A stretch of 64,000 bases of DNA from Lachnospiraceae bacterium. GTDB lineage: Bacteria > Bacillota > Clostridia > Lachnospirales > Lachnospiraceae. Made by a program: the position numbers and the translations under genes. Below, piece after piece: positions 1 through 7,653 of this stretch; positions within the stretch are counted from its first letter, which is position 1, and each line of letters starts with the position of its first letter. The DNA lies in the NCBI GenBank assembly GCA_910576125.1, contig CAJTHM010000016.1, positions 98,677 through 162,676 on the forward strand, in the 5' to 3' direction. Below the pieces are notes generated by a model. The model did no database searches, was not told where the DNA came from, and was given only the letters and a program-made list of their open reading frames with translations.

Positions 1-697
1 CAGTGGCCACGCCGGCCACGCCCATGTGGAACACGATGACGAACACCAGATTCAGCGCCACATTCACCACACCGGCTACCATCAGATAATACAGCGGCCT
101 CTTAGTATCCCCCACGGCCCGCAGCACGGCGCTGCCGAAATTATAGGTCATCATGAACGGCATACCGGCAAAATAAATACGCATATACAGGACGGAATGG
201 TTTATGACATCCTCCGGCGTGCCCATCCATCCGAGGGCAGGCTTAGCAAGAAAGAATCCCAGGAAAATCAGGATGATTCCTCCGCCCAGCGCCGTGGCTA
301 TCGCCGTCTGAACCATCTCCCTTAAGTCGTTCTTACGGTTGGCCCCATAATACCTGGCCACCAGCACATTCGCCCCCACAGACAGGCCGATGAAGATATT
401 CACCAGCAGATTCGTCAGCGCTCCCGTGGAGCCCACCGCCGCCAGGGCTTCGTTTCCGGCAAAACGGCCCACCACCACGATATCCGCCGCGTTGAAGAGC
501 AGCTGCAGGATTCCCGACAGCATCAGCGGCACATAGAATATCATGATTTTGCCCAGAAGCGAGCCGTTGCACATATCAATCTCATATTTCCTGGAGGATA
601 CCTTTTTCGCGGAACTTTTCTCTTTCGCAGAGTTCTCTTCTGCGGAGTTCTTTTCTTCCCTGGAATTTTCTTCTTCCGTGGAATGCATTTCTTCCAT
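1..697 (-). CDS. MATE family efflux transporter (C-terminus beyond window)
   Basis: Multidrug and toxin extrusion exporter, expected to antiport small molecules against Na+ or H+ at the cytoplasmic membrane. I translated it from the reverse strand because it runs off the left edge; 232 codons are visible. From about residue 45 the MATE pattern appears (FYVPLMLSGILQLLFNAADI, then VGRFAGNEALAAVG), with several hydrophobic helices. The first 37 residues are unusual: a hydrophilic tail of degenerate hexapeptides (MEEMHS, TEEENS, REEKNS and so on) written in 18-bp DNA units, of the same kind as units in topB and in the gene at 26553-27029. The start is the first ATG, 8 nt after GGGA. It lies 21 bp after leuD and is probably cotranscribed. 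Family call is firm; substrate unknown. Confidence 0.9.
   Translation of the reverse strand, partial: MEEMHSTEEENSREEKNSAEENSAKEKSSAKKVSSRKYEIDMCNGSLLGKIMIFYVPLMLSGILQLLFNAADIVVVGRFAGNEALAAVGSTGALTNLLVNIFIGLSVGANVLVARYYGANRKNDLREMVQTAIATALGGGIILIFLGFFLAKPALGWMGTPEDVINHSVLYMRIYFAGMPFMMTYNFGSAVLRAVGDTKRPLYYLMVAGVVNVALNLVFVIVFHMGVAGVAT
611..697 (-). repeat. Degenerate 18-bp minisatellite in the MATE N-terminus
   Basis: Five consecutive units of about 18 bp (one is 15 bp) encode acidic hexapeptides ending in Ser. The unit holding the start codon (680-697) matches the unit at 27012-27029 base for base, and the four units at 38091-38162 differ from it by one base. Confidence 0.8.
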
Positions 698-718
698 TAT
701 AATTCCCTTTCGCCGCTG

Positions 719-1204
719 TCATTTATTATTGATATAGTTTATCAGTCCCTCAGAGGCAATAATCTTCTGCATGAATTCAGGGAAAGCCTGTCCCTGGAAA
801 CTTGTCCCTTTCGTCACATCCGTAATCACGCCGGAGTCAAAGTCCACCTCCACCTCGTCTCCCGCCTCAATGCCCTTTGCCGCCTCGGGGCACTCGATGA
901 TGGGAAGGCCGATATTGATGGCATTCCTGTAGAAAATCCTGGCAAAAGTCTCCGCAATGACGCAGCTGACTCCTGCTGCTTTGATGGCGATTGGCGCATG
1001 CTCTCTGGAGGATCCGCAGCCGAAGTTCTTCTCGGCTACGATGATGTCGCCCTTTTTCACCCGCTTCATGAAATCCGCGTCTATGTCCTCCATGCAATGT
1101 ACCGCCAGCTCGGCCGGGTCAGAAGTGTTCAGGTACCTGGCCGGAATGATGACATCCGTGTCTACATTATCTCCATATTTAAATACTGTTCCTTTTGCGT
1201 TCAT
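719..1204 (-). CDS. leuD: 3-isopropylmalate dehydratase small subunit
   Basis: Small subunit of isopropylmalate isomerase, which with LeuC converts 2-isopropylmalate to 3-isopropylmalate in leucine synthesis. At 161 residues it has the usual length of the short bacterial/archaeal LeuD type. Visible family features are the N-terminal GDNVDTDVIIPARYL segment and the swivel-domain loop FGCGSSREHAP. I chose the ATG at 1204 because homology begins there. The frame stays open upstream to a TTG at 1318, but that stretch resembles nothing in the family. The chosen ATG has no good Shine-Dalgarno site; instead a short ORF (1201-1257) ends in an ATGA overlap with it, suggesting translational coupling. 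It follows leuC. Confidence 0.93.
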   Translation of the reverse strand: MNAKGTVFKYGDNVDTDVIIPARYLNTSDPAELAVHCMEDIDADFMKRVKKGDIIVAEKNFGCGSSREHAPIAIKAAGVSCVIAETFARIFYRNAINIGLPIIECPEAAKGIEAGDEVEVDFDSGVITDVTKGTSFQGQAFPEFMQKIIASEGLINYINNK

Positions 1205-1257
1205 ATCTCTATTGGCCCCGGACAGCGCCTGTTCAAGGAAAATCCATCCGCTGACAT
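1201..1257 (-). CDS. Putative 18-codon mini-ORF coupled to leuD
   Basis: Between leuC and leuD an AAGGAG (1271-1276) is followed 13 nt later by an ATG that opens an 18-codon frame (MSADGFSLNRRCPGPIEI). Its TGA overlaps the leuD ATG as ATGA. leuD lacks its own ribosome site, so reinitiation after this mini-ORF is a reasonable reading. The peptide has no leucine run, so it does not look like a classical attenuation leader. The long spacing from the Shine-Dalgarno keeps confidence modest. Confidence 0.4.
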   Translation of the reverse strand: MSADGFSLNRRCPGPIEI

Positions 1258-1338
1258 TCTGCCGGGAACGCTCCTTTCTATAATTTCTTATGCTCATGGT
1301 CATGCAGTCCTCGCCCAAACCAGCCGGCGAACCTGCGC

Positions 1339-2607
1339 CTATCTCTCATCCGGCGCGGAAATCACGCCCGCAACGGCGCTCTCGGCTGCCACCGCGGGGC
1401 TTGCCAGGTAAATTTCGGACGAAACATGTCCCATACGGCCTACGAAATTGCGGTTGGTGGTGGACACACACCGCTCTCCCTCAGCCAGGATTCCCATATA
1501 TCCGCCCAGGCAAGGGCCACAGGTAGGCGTGCTGACAATGGCTCCCGCCTCGATAAAAGTCTTCAGAAGCCCCTCTTCCATGGCCTGCATGTAGATGGCC
1601 TGGGTGGCCGGGATTACGATGCAGCGCATCCCCTTTGCCACATGGCGTCCCTTCAGCACTTCCGCCGCAGTCCTCAGATCGTCCAGACGGCCGTTTGTGC
1701 AGGAGCCGATTACCACCTGGTCGATGGCGATGGCTTCCATCTGACGGATTTCGTCGATGGTATGGGTGTTCTCCGGCAGATGGGGGAACGCCACCGTAGG
1801 GCGCAGCGCGCTCAAATCAATGGTATATTTCGCATCATAGACAGCATCATCATCCGCACGATAAATCGTGTATGTTTTATCGGAATGTTCCTTTATATAG
1901 TTCTCTGCTTTCTCATCCACAGGGAAGATGCCGTTCTTTCCGCCGACCTCAATCGCCATGTTGGCAATGGTGAACCTGTCGTCCATGGACAGGTTCGCAA
2001 TGCCGTCCCCCACGAATTCCATGGACTTATACAGCGCTCCGTCCACGCCGATCATACCGATGATATGTAGAATCACATCTTTGCCGCTGACCCATTTCGC
2101 GGGCTTGCCTGTCAGGGTAAATTTGATGGCCGCGGGCACCTTGAACCATGCCTTGCCGGTGGCCATTCCGGCAGCCATGTCCGTGCTGCCCACGCCTGTG
2201 GAAAAAGCCCCCAGCGCGCCGTATGTACAGGTATGGGAATCTGCTCCGATAATCACATCCCCTGCTACCGTGAGCCCTTTCTCAGGAAGCAGCGCGTGCT
2301 CGATGCCCATCTCACCCACTTCAAAATAGTTCGTAATCTCGTTCCTGCGGGCAAACTCCCGGACACATTTGCAGTGCTCCGCGGACTTGATGTCCTTATT
2401 GGGCACGAAGTGATCCGGCACCAGGGCAATCTTGTCCTTGTCGAACACGCCCTTTGCCTGAATCTTGTCCATCTCCTTGATTGCCACCGGGCTGGTGATG
2501 TCATTGCCCAGCACCAGATCCAGCTTTGCCTCGATGAGCTGTCCGGCCTCCACCTTGTCAAGCCCCGCCGCCGCGGCCAGAATCTTTTGCGTCATTGTCA
2601 TTCCCAT
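1339..2607 (-). CDS. leuC: 3-isopropylmalate dehydratase large subunit
   Basis: Large, [4Fe-4S]-carrying subunit of isopropylmalate isomerase, partner of LeuD. It has 422 residues, the size of the short bacterial/archaeal LeuC type. The cluster ligands are visible as Cys303 (IGSCTNGR) and Cys363/Cys366 (PTCGPCLGG), and the aconitase-type segment GADSHTCTYGALG sits at about 121-133. Starts at 2607 or the second ATG at 2601 are both possible. It opens the leuC-leuD unit, with a promoter-like sequence about 40 bp upstream. No leuA or leuB is in view, so the rest of the pathway lies elsewhere. An attenuator or T-box is not evident in the short leader. Confidence 0.95.
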   Translation of the reverse strand: MGMTMTQKILAAAAGLDKVEAGQLIEAKLDLVLGNDITSPVAIKEMDKIQAKGVFDKDKIALVPDHFVPNKDIKSAEHCKCVREFARRNEITNYFEVGEMGIEHALLPEKGLTVAGDVIIGADSHTCTYGALGAFSTGVGSTDMAAGMATGKAWFKVPAAIKFTLTGKPAKWVSGKDVILHIIGMIGVDGALYKSMEFVGDGIANLSMDDRFTIANMAIEVGGKNGIFPVDEKAENYIKEHSDKTYTIYRADDDAVYDAKYTIDLSALRPTVAFPHLPENTHTIDEIRQMEAIAIDQVVIGSCTNGRLDDLRTAAEVLKGRHVAKGMRCIVIPATQAIYMQAMEEGLLKTFIEAGAIVSTPTCGPCLGGYMGILAEGERCVSTTNRNFVGRMGHVSSEIYLASPAVAAESAVAGVISAPDER

Positions 2608-2646
2608 ATTTTAAAACCATCCCTTTCGTCAAAATATCTAACCTAG

Positions 2647-2675
2647 ATGATAACACAGTTGCGGATTATGTGCAA
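2647..2675 (-). promoter_or_regulatory. Putative sigma-A promoter of leuCD
   Basis: On the minus strand TTGCAC and TATCAT are separated by 17 bp, ending 39 bp before the leuC start. The -10 matches five of six consensus bases and the -35 three of six. Confidence 0.5.
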
Positions 2676-2764
2676 ATATAAGTTATTGATTCTTCATAGC
2701 CTGTTCACTGTCTGTACCGTTATAATTTACGGAAGATTTTAGCGAAAAAGAAAACCACAGAATC

Positions 2765-2794
2765 GGGGCAATGACCCATAGAAGTCACTGCCCC
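2765..2794 (-). terminator. Hairpin downstream of manA
   Basis: An 11-bp stem with one G-T pair and an 8-nt loop lies about 50 bp after the manA stop. On the minus strand it is followed, after several bases, by a T-rich stretch, so it probably ends the manA transcript before the leu promoter. Confidence 0.5.
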
Positions 2795-2842
2795 AATCCC
2801 ATTTTGCATTGATTATCTCTTTCACGGTTTCCCCGCTTTATC

Positions 2843-3796
2843 TTATTCCTCCACCGTGGAAAGAATCAGGCTCATATTCCCTTTCATCTCCACGTTTCCG
2901 TATCCGCACGGAATGATGAAGTGATCCCCTTTGCGGACTTCCGCGCCGTTTACGCTGCCCTGCCCCTCCAGCACGGACGCTGCCAGGAACGGGAATCTCT
3001 GCTCAAATACCGCGCTGCCGTTTACATCCAGTTTGAATACCGTATATTTCTCGCAGGTATAAATCTGGTTCAGCTTATTTTCCTGCAGATTGGTCAGAGA
3101 CCTCACGCTCTCCTCCGCGGACTTCGCCGGAACTGTGATGACATCCAGGCTCTTGTCAATATGGAGCTCACGGGGCTTTCCGTTCTGGAGGCGGCCGTAA
3201 TCATAAAGCCTGTAAGTAATCGCGCTGTTCTGCTGGGTTTCCAGAATCAAAGTGTCAGCCTTGATTGCGTGAACGGTTCCCGGGTCAATCTGGATGAAAT
3301 CCCCCTTGTGGATGGGGACCTCCCGAATCAGCTCCTGCCACCTGCCCTCTGCCACCATTTCCTTTAATTCTTCAGCGGTCTTCGCGTTATGGCCTATCAC
3401 CAGAGCCGCGCCCTCCTTACAGTCACAGATAAACCAGCATTCCGTCTTACCCAGGCTGCCGTTCTCGTGAACCTGCGCGTAGGCATCGTCCGGATGTACC
3501 TGGATGCTCAAATCGTCCTGGGCATCGATAATCTTCGTCAGCAGCGGATACCTGTCATAGGGAAGATTTCCGAACAAATCCGGGTGCTCCGCCCACATCT
3601 GCGACAGCGTCTTTCCCCGGAAACTGCCGTTGCGAATCATTCCATCCCCCTCCGGATGTGCGGAAATCCCCCAGCACTCGCCCAGGTCGTCCCCCTCCAC
3701 CGGGTAGCCGAACTCCTCCCGCAGCCTCTTTCCTCCCCAGATATTATGTGTACATACAGGCTCCAAAAAGAGGAGCTCAATTCCCTCATTTCCCAT
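2843..3796 (-). CDS. manA: Class I mannose-6-phosphate isomerase
   Basis: Zinc-dependent cytosolic enzyme interconverting mannose-6-phosphate and fructose-6-phosphate. The 317-residue length fits the short Bacillus-type ManA. Diagnostic segments are HNIWGGKRL near residue 18, the metal-binding QVHPDD near 97, a Glu in KTECW, and GTVHAI near 170, followed by the C-terminal cupin half. It lies about 115 bp downstream of a ROK sugar kinase on the same strand, so the pair could feed mannose or fructose into glycolysis. The start at 3796 has GGAGA about 12 nt upstream, a little far, but homology begins within the first ten residues. Confidence 0.93.
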   Translation of the reverse strand: MGNEGIELLFLEPVCTHNIWGGKRLREEFGYPVEGDDLGECWGISAHPEGDGMIRNGSFRGKTLSQMWAEHPDLFGNLPYDRYPLLTKIIDAQDDLSIQVHPDDAYAQVHENGSLGKTECWFICDCKEGAALVIGHNAKTAEELKEMVAEGRWQELIREVPIHKGDFIQIDPGTVHAIKADTLILETQQNSAITYRLYDYGRLQNGKPRELHIDKSLDVITVPAKSAEESVRSLTNLQENKLNQIYTCEKYTVFKLDVNGSAVFEQRFPFLAASVLEGQGSVNGAEVRKGDHFIIPCGYGNVEMKGNMSLILSTVEE

Positions 3797-3911
3797 CTTA
3801 CAGACATTCTCCTTTCACTTTATCGGGCTGCCATACGCAGGCTCTCTCCCGTATTTTTATGTCTGTCATATCCTCGTGTTCACGCCATGTCTTTCCTTTG
3901 GCGCAGGCCTC

Positions 3912-4787
3912 TTAGCCAAGCGCATCCAGCCCCAGCTTCACGGCTCCCATGATGCCGGGATCCTCGCCCAGCGCGGGAGGAACGATGTAGTCGTTGATTT
4001 TGTCAGTCGTAATCATCTCATGGGCCACATATCCGTTCAGCAGACGCTGTACCTCTTTCCTGACCATCCAGAACAGCTTCTCCTGATGCATGACGCCGCC
4101 CCAGAGAATAATCTTCTGGGGAGAATAGGACAGGATATAATCCGTGACCGCCTGGGCGATATAATAGGCCTCCATCTCCCAGACTTCCTCTCTGTCCGCC
4201 AGCTCTATCGCTTTTTTCCCCCAGCGGGCTTCGATGGCCGGCCCGGAGGCCATTCCCTCCACGCAGGTCTCATGGAACGGGCATTTCCCCTCATAAGTAT
4301 CCTTGGGATGCTTCATCAGCAGCACATGTCCGCCTTCCGGATGTACCAGCCCGTGCAGCAGCCCGCCATTCACATAGACACCCACGCCTACGCCTGTTCC
4401 TATTGTAATGTAGATAGCGCTGTCCAGCCCCTTGGCCGAGCCCCAGGTCACTTCGCCCAGCACCGCGCCGTTCACATCCGTGTCAAAGCCCACCGGTACG
4501 CCCAGCGCCTTTTTGAACGCTCCCACGATGTCGCAGTTCCCCCAGCCCGGTTTTGGCGTCTTGGTAATATAACCATAGGTCTCTGACTGCTTGTTCAAAT
4601 CAATCGGTCCGAAGCACCCGATGCCCAAGGCCTGGATATCCCAGTTCCTGTAATAGGCTATCATATCCTTGAAAGTCTCTTCCGGCTGCCTCGTAGGGAA
4701 AGAGGCCCTGTCCTTTATGACCCCGTTCTCATCTCCCACCGCACACACCATTTTTGTCCCGCCTGCCTCGATTCCTCCTATCAACAT
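3912..4787 (-). CDS. ROK family sugar kinase, probably fructokinase
   Basis: ATP-dependent phosphorylation of a free hexose, most likely fructose. The 291-residue protein opens with the phosphate-binding GGIEAGGTK, carries the catalytic aspartate in the DTDVNGA segment (about residue 104), and has the ROK zinc site formed by His154, Cys169, His172 and Cys175. It resembles Bacillus fructokinases of the ScrK/GmuE type. The start is set at the second ATG (MLIGG): AAGGAGG lies 8 nt before it, whereas the first ATG would sit almost inside the Shine-Dalgarno. manA follows, which favours fructose/mannose metabolism. Exact sugar specificity cannot be read from sequence. Confidence 0.88.
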   Translation of the reverse strand: MLIGGIEAGGTKMVCAVGDENGVIKDRASFPTRQPEETFKDMIAYYRNWDIQALGIGCFGPIDLNKQSETYGYITKTPKPGWGNCDIVGAFKKALGVPVGFDTDVNGAVLGEVTWGSAKGLDSAIYITIGTGVGVGVYVNGGLLHGLVHPEGGHVLLMKHPKDTYEGKCPFHETCVEGMASGPAIEARWGKKAIELADREEVWEMEAYYIAQAVTDYILSYSPQKIILWGGVMHQEKLFWMVRKEVQRLLNGYVAHEMITTDKINDYIVPPALGEDPGIMGAVKLGLDALG

Positions 4788-4816
4788 ACCCATTCCCTCC
4801 TTAACAAAAAATGTTC

Positions 4817-4856
4817 CGGCGCGTTTTCCGACAGCGCCGCAATTAAATATATTATA
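4817..4856 (-). promoter_or_regulatory. Likely -10 box and leader hairpin of the ROK kinase gene
   Basis: A perfect TATAAT on the minus strand (4851-4856) has only a poor -35. In the leader, CGGCGC (4817-4822) pairs with GCGCCG (4834-4839), a hairpin about 20 nt before the ribosome site. Confidence 0.4.
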
Positions 4857-4950
4857 CACCAAACAGGGCGCAAATGATAGTCCCAAAGCATTTTTCTTGC
4901 CCGACTGCCCAAAACGCCTGTACACATCAATACCGAACTCCCAGATTCCC

Positions 4951-7653
4951 CTATCGGGACGCAGCCGAATAGGAAATCGCCACATCATTCTTCTTCATGA
5001 ACAACAGCCCGAAAGACCCTGGCCCACAGTTGCTGGCGATGGCGGAGGAAGCTTTCTGCAGATAGACCCGTTCAAAGGGACAATACTGACGCACAAGCTC
5101 CTGGATATATGTAAGGCTCTTCTCATCCATCCCCGCATAGGTGATGAACAGTATCCGCCTGTCGATATTCCTGGCGTTCAACAGCACCTTACGTATATAG
5201 CCCCTTATCACATGGTGGAAGCTTCCCATCTCCATGCTTCCCACCGACATGCGGCTGTTGCGCAGCACGATGACCGGGTGCAGCAATAGGGCATCGCACA
5301 TAATCTGTACCCTTCTGGGAATCTGTCCCGCCTTGCACATCATATGTGTGCTGTCAATGATGAAAGCGGAGGAAATATAACGACGCAGCTTCTTCACGGT
5401 CTTCACGATTTCGTCCCTTGTGGCATGGTTCTCCGCCATGTGGGCGGCGTACAGCACCGACAGGCCCATGCTGCTGGAGAGGTGCCCCGAGTCGATTACC
5501 GTGACGTTTTCAAAAGACTTGGCCGCCTCCACAGCATTCCGATATCCCTCGCTCACATGTTTCGCCATGGTGATATGAATCACATCCTGCGCTTCCGTAA
5601 GCTTCCGCGCGAAAAACCGTTCATAATCCTCCACGGAAGGAGGCTGGGAAATGCCGCTCTTCCCCTCTGCCATATGGGCCAGCAGTTCATCCGCCAGCAG
5701 CTCCGAATCATCCAGGAAGCGCCCCTGCTCCGTACACACATAGTAAGGGCAGACACTGATGCCGAACTCTTTCTTCAGGGATTCCGGAAGATCGCACACG
5801 CTGTCCGTAGTGACCAGCAGAGGCATCCGCTTGGCCTGTTCAAAAATCAGGATGTCCTTTCCGATTTCGGACTGGCTGGCATCCTCGCTGAGGTTCACCA
5901 GCTCCTTGGGCAGGATGCTCAGCACGGCAGCCTCCAGCAGCGCACCGCTGATGGGCTTGGCCAGATAGCCGGAGAAACCCTCTTTCCGGTAGAGCAGCTG
6001 GTTGTCGCTGCCCGCGTTGGCCGTCAGAGCTATTACCGGCACATCCCGGCACAGTCCTCCGGGCTGGGAATGCAGCGCATGGAGGCATTCAATCCCATCC
6101 ATCTCCGGCATCAGATGATCCATCAGGATACAGTCGTAATACTGATACTGGGTCAGCCGCAGGCATTCCGCGCCGCTTGAGGCTGTGTCTATCTGAATCT
6201 TCGTATCCGACAGCAGCTTACTCACCACCATCAGATTCATCTCATTGTCGTCCACCACCAGCAGATGGGCATTCGGCGCCTCAAAACTCTGCCGGTAATG
6301 CTCCCCCTCGCGAACTTTCACCCGGGAGCTTAAGGTAAATGTCCCCAGCTCTTTCTCGTTCATGATGTCTTGCTCCAGGGTCACAAGGAACGTGGATCCG
6401 TTCATATAGACGCTGTTGACGCTAATCTCGCCCCCCATGAGCTCCACCAGCTGCTTCACGATGCTCAGGCCCAGACCGGTGCCCTCGATATGGCGGTTCT
6501 TCTTCTCGTCCACCCTCCGGAATGCATCGAAAATATAGGGGATGTTCTCCTTCTTCACCCCCATGCCGGTGTCCTCCACGGAATACCAGACGCGCACCCT
6601 GTTGAGCCCTACCCGCTCGCATCGGACGGACAGGGTGACGGAACCCTCTTTGGTATATTTTACTGCGTTGTTCAGCAGATTAATCAATACCTGCTTGATG
6701 CGCACCTCATCGCCGCAGAGCATGCTGGGCATAGAGGGATCCACCTGCAGCTTGAATTCCAGCCCTTTTTCCCTAGCCTTGATCCAAATCATGTTCACGA
6801 TTTCCGAAAAAAGCTCCCCTGTCTCATAGGACACGTTCACGATGTCCATTTTCCCGGACTTAATCTTGGACAAATCCAGTATGTCGTTGATCAGTGTCAG
6901 CAGCATCTTACTGGCACCCTGGATATTCCTGGCGTTCTCTGCCACATCTTCGGAAATGTCCCCCCGCAGAATCATCTCGTTCAGTCCGATGATGGTATTG
7001 ATGGGCGTGCGGATCTCGTGGCTCATGCTGGAGAAGAAATGGTTCTCCGCCTGATTCAGTTCCTCGATTTCCTTTTTCTGCTGTATGGTGAGCTTCTTCT
7101 CCTCCTCGTAGAGATGGTTCTGGAACAGGAGCAGCACCCCTGTGAGGAATCCCGCCACAATGACGGAGCGGGCGGAATCGAAATAGGCCTGGGCCGTAGT
7201 GTTGGGCAGGACCAGCTCCGGGTAGAAATAAGCGATATAATAGCACACCAGCGTCTCCAGGGTGCACAGCACGAAGAACGCTGCCTTGCGCCTGCCCTCC
7301 AGGGTAATGCTGATATAGATGAAACAGAGCACGAACCACTCCGGCACGCCGCCGTAGATTCCGCCTCCGGTGAAAAAGACCATGGGGAACAGCGTGAGCA
7401 GCAGCACCACCGTGGCCGTAGCCCCTGCATTGATGCATTCTTTCCGGATGCTGATTTTGGCCACTATATACATATAGATAAGGCTCGCGGGCAATATAAT
7501 CAGATTCGCCGTAAACCGGCCCAGAATCAGGATAAAGACCAGCGCAATCATACTGATGCCTGTGACCAGCCGAAACATCCGTTCCCGCAGACTGATTTTG
7601 TGGTCAAAAATGATTTCCAGCCATTTTTTTAACATGTCAACCCCCAATATCAT
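4951..7653 (-). CDS. Hybrid histidine kinase-receiver fused to a DegV/FakB-like domain
   Basis: A 900-residue membrane sensor kinase. Residues about 28-180 hold a multi-span membrane domain, then a short coiled coil, the dimerisation/phosphoacceptor box with His212 (SHEIRTP), an HATPase domain with N-box about 326-330, DTGMG 361-365 and GTGLGLS 391-397, and a receiver domain (VVDDN near 467, phosphoacceptor Asp512, Lys566). Residues about 609-895 match the DegV family: TTDSVCDLPESL, a SQPPS segment, VIDSGHLSSSMGLSVL and IIDSTHMMCKAGQIPRR. DegV proteins such as FakB bind fatty acids. The canonical SGTY motif is altered to SEGY. The start overlaps the previous stop (ATGA); an ATG at 7635 has a better GGGGG ribosome site. 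It is last in a three-gene operon. Lipid sensing is inference. Confidence 0.9.
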   Translation of the reverse strand: MILGVDMLKKWLEIIFDHKISLRERMFRLVTGISMIALVFILILGRFTANLIILPASLIYMYIVAKISIRKECINAGATATVVLLLTLFPMVFFTGGGIYGGVPEWFVLCFIYISITLEGRRKAAFFVLCTLETLVCYYIAYFYPELVLPNTTAQAYFDSARSVIVAGFLTGVLLLFQNHLYEEEKKLTIQQKKEIEELNQAENHFFSSMSHEIRTPINTIIGLNEMILRGDISEDVAENARNIQGASKMLLTLINDILDLSKIKSGKMDIVNVSYETGELFSEIVNMIWIKAREKGLEFKLQVDPSMPSMLCGDEVRIKQVLINLLNNAVKYTKEGSVTLSVRCERVGLNRVRVWYSVEDTGMGVKKENIPYIFDAFRRVDEKKNRHIEGTGLGLSIVKQLVELMGGEISVNSVYMNGSTFLVTLEQDIMNEKELGTFTLSSRVKVREGEHYRQSFEAPNAHLLVVDDNEMNLMVVSKLLSDTKIQIDTASSGAECLRLTQYQYYDCILMDHLMPEMDGIECLHALHSQPGGLCRDVPVIALTANAGSDNQLLYRKEGFSGYLAKPISGALLEAAVLSILPKELVNLSEDASQSEIGKDILIFEQAKRMPLLVTTDSVCDLPESLKKEFGISVCPYYVCTEQGRFLDDSELLADELLAHMAEGKSGISQPPSVEDYERFFARKLTEAQDVIHITMAKHVSEGYRNAVEAAKSFENVTVIDSGHLSSSMGLSVLYAAHMAENHATRDEIVKTVKKLRRYISSAFIIDSTHMMCKAGQIPRRVQIMCDALLLHPVIVLRNSRMSVGSMEMGSFHHVIRGYIRKVLLNARNIDRRILFITYAGMDEKSLTYIQELVRQYCPFERVYLQKASSAIASNCGPGSFGLLFMKKNDVAISYSAASR

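Noticed and set aside
26..737. Several short ORFs in both strands at the left edge
   Set aside because: They are other-frame shadows of the MATE transporter, which runs off the window edge.
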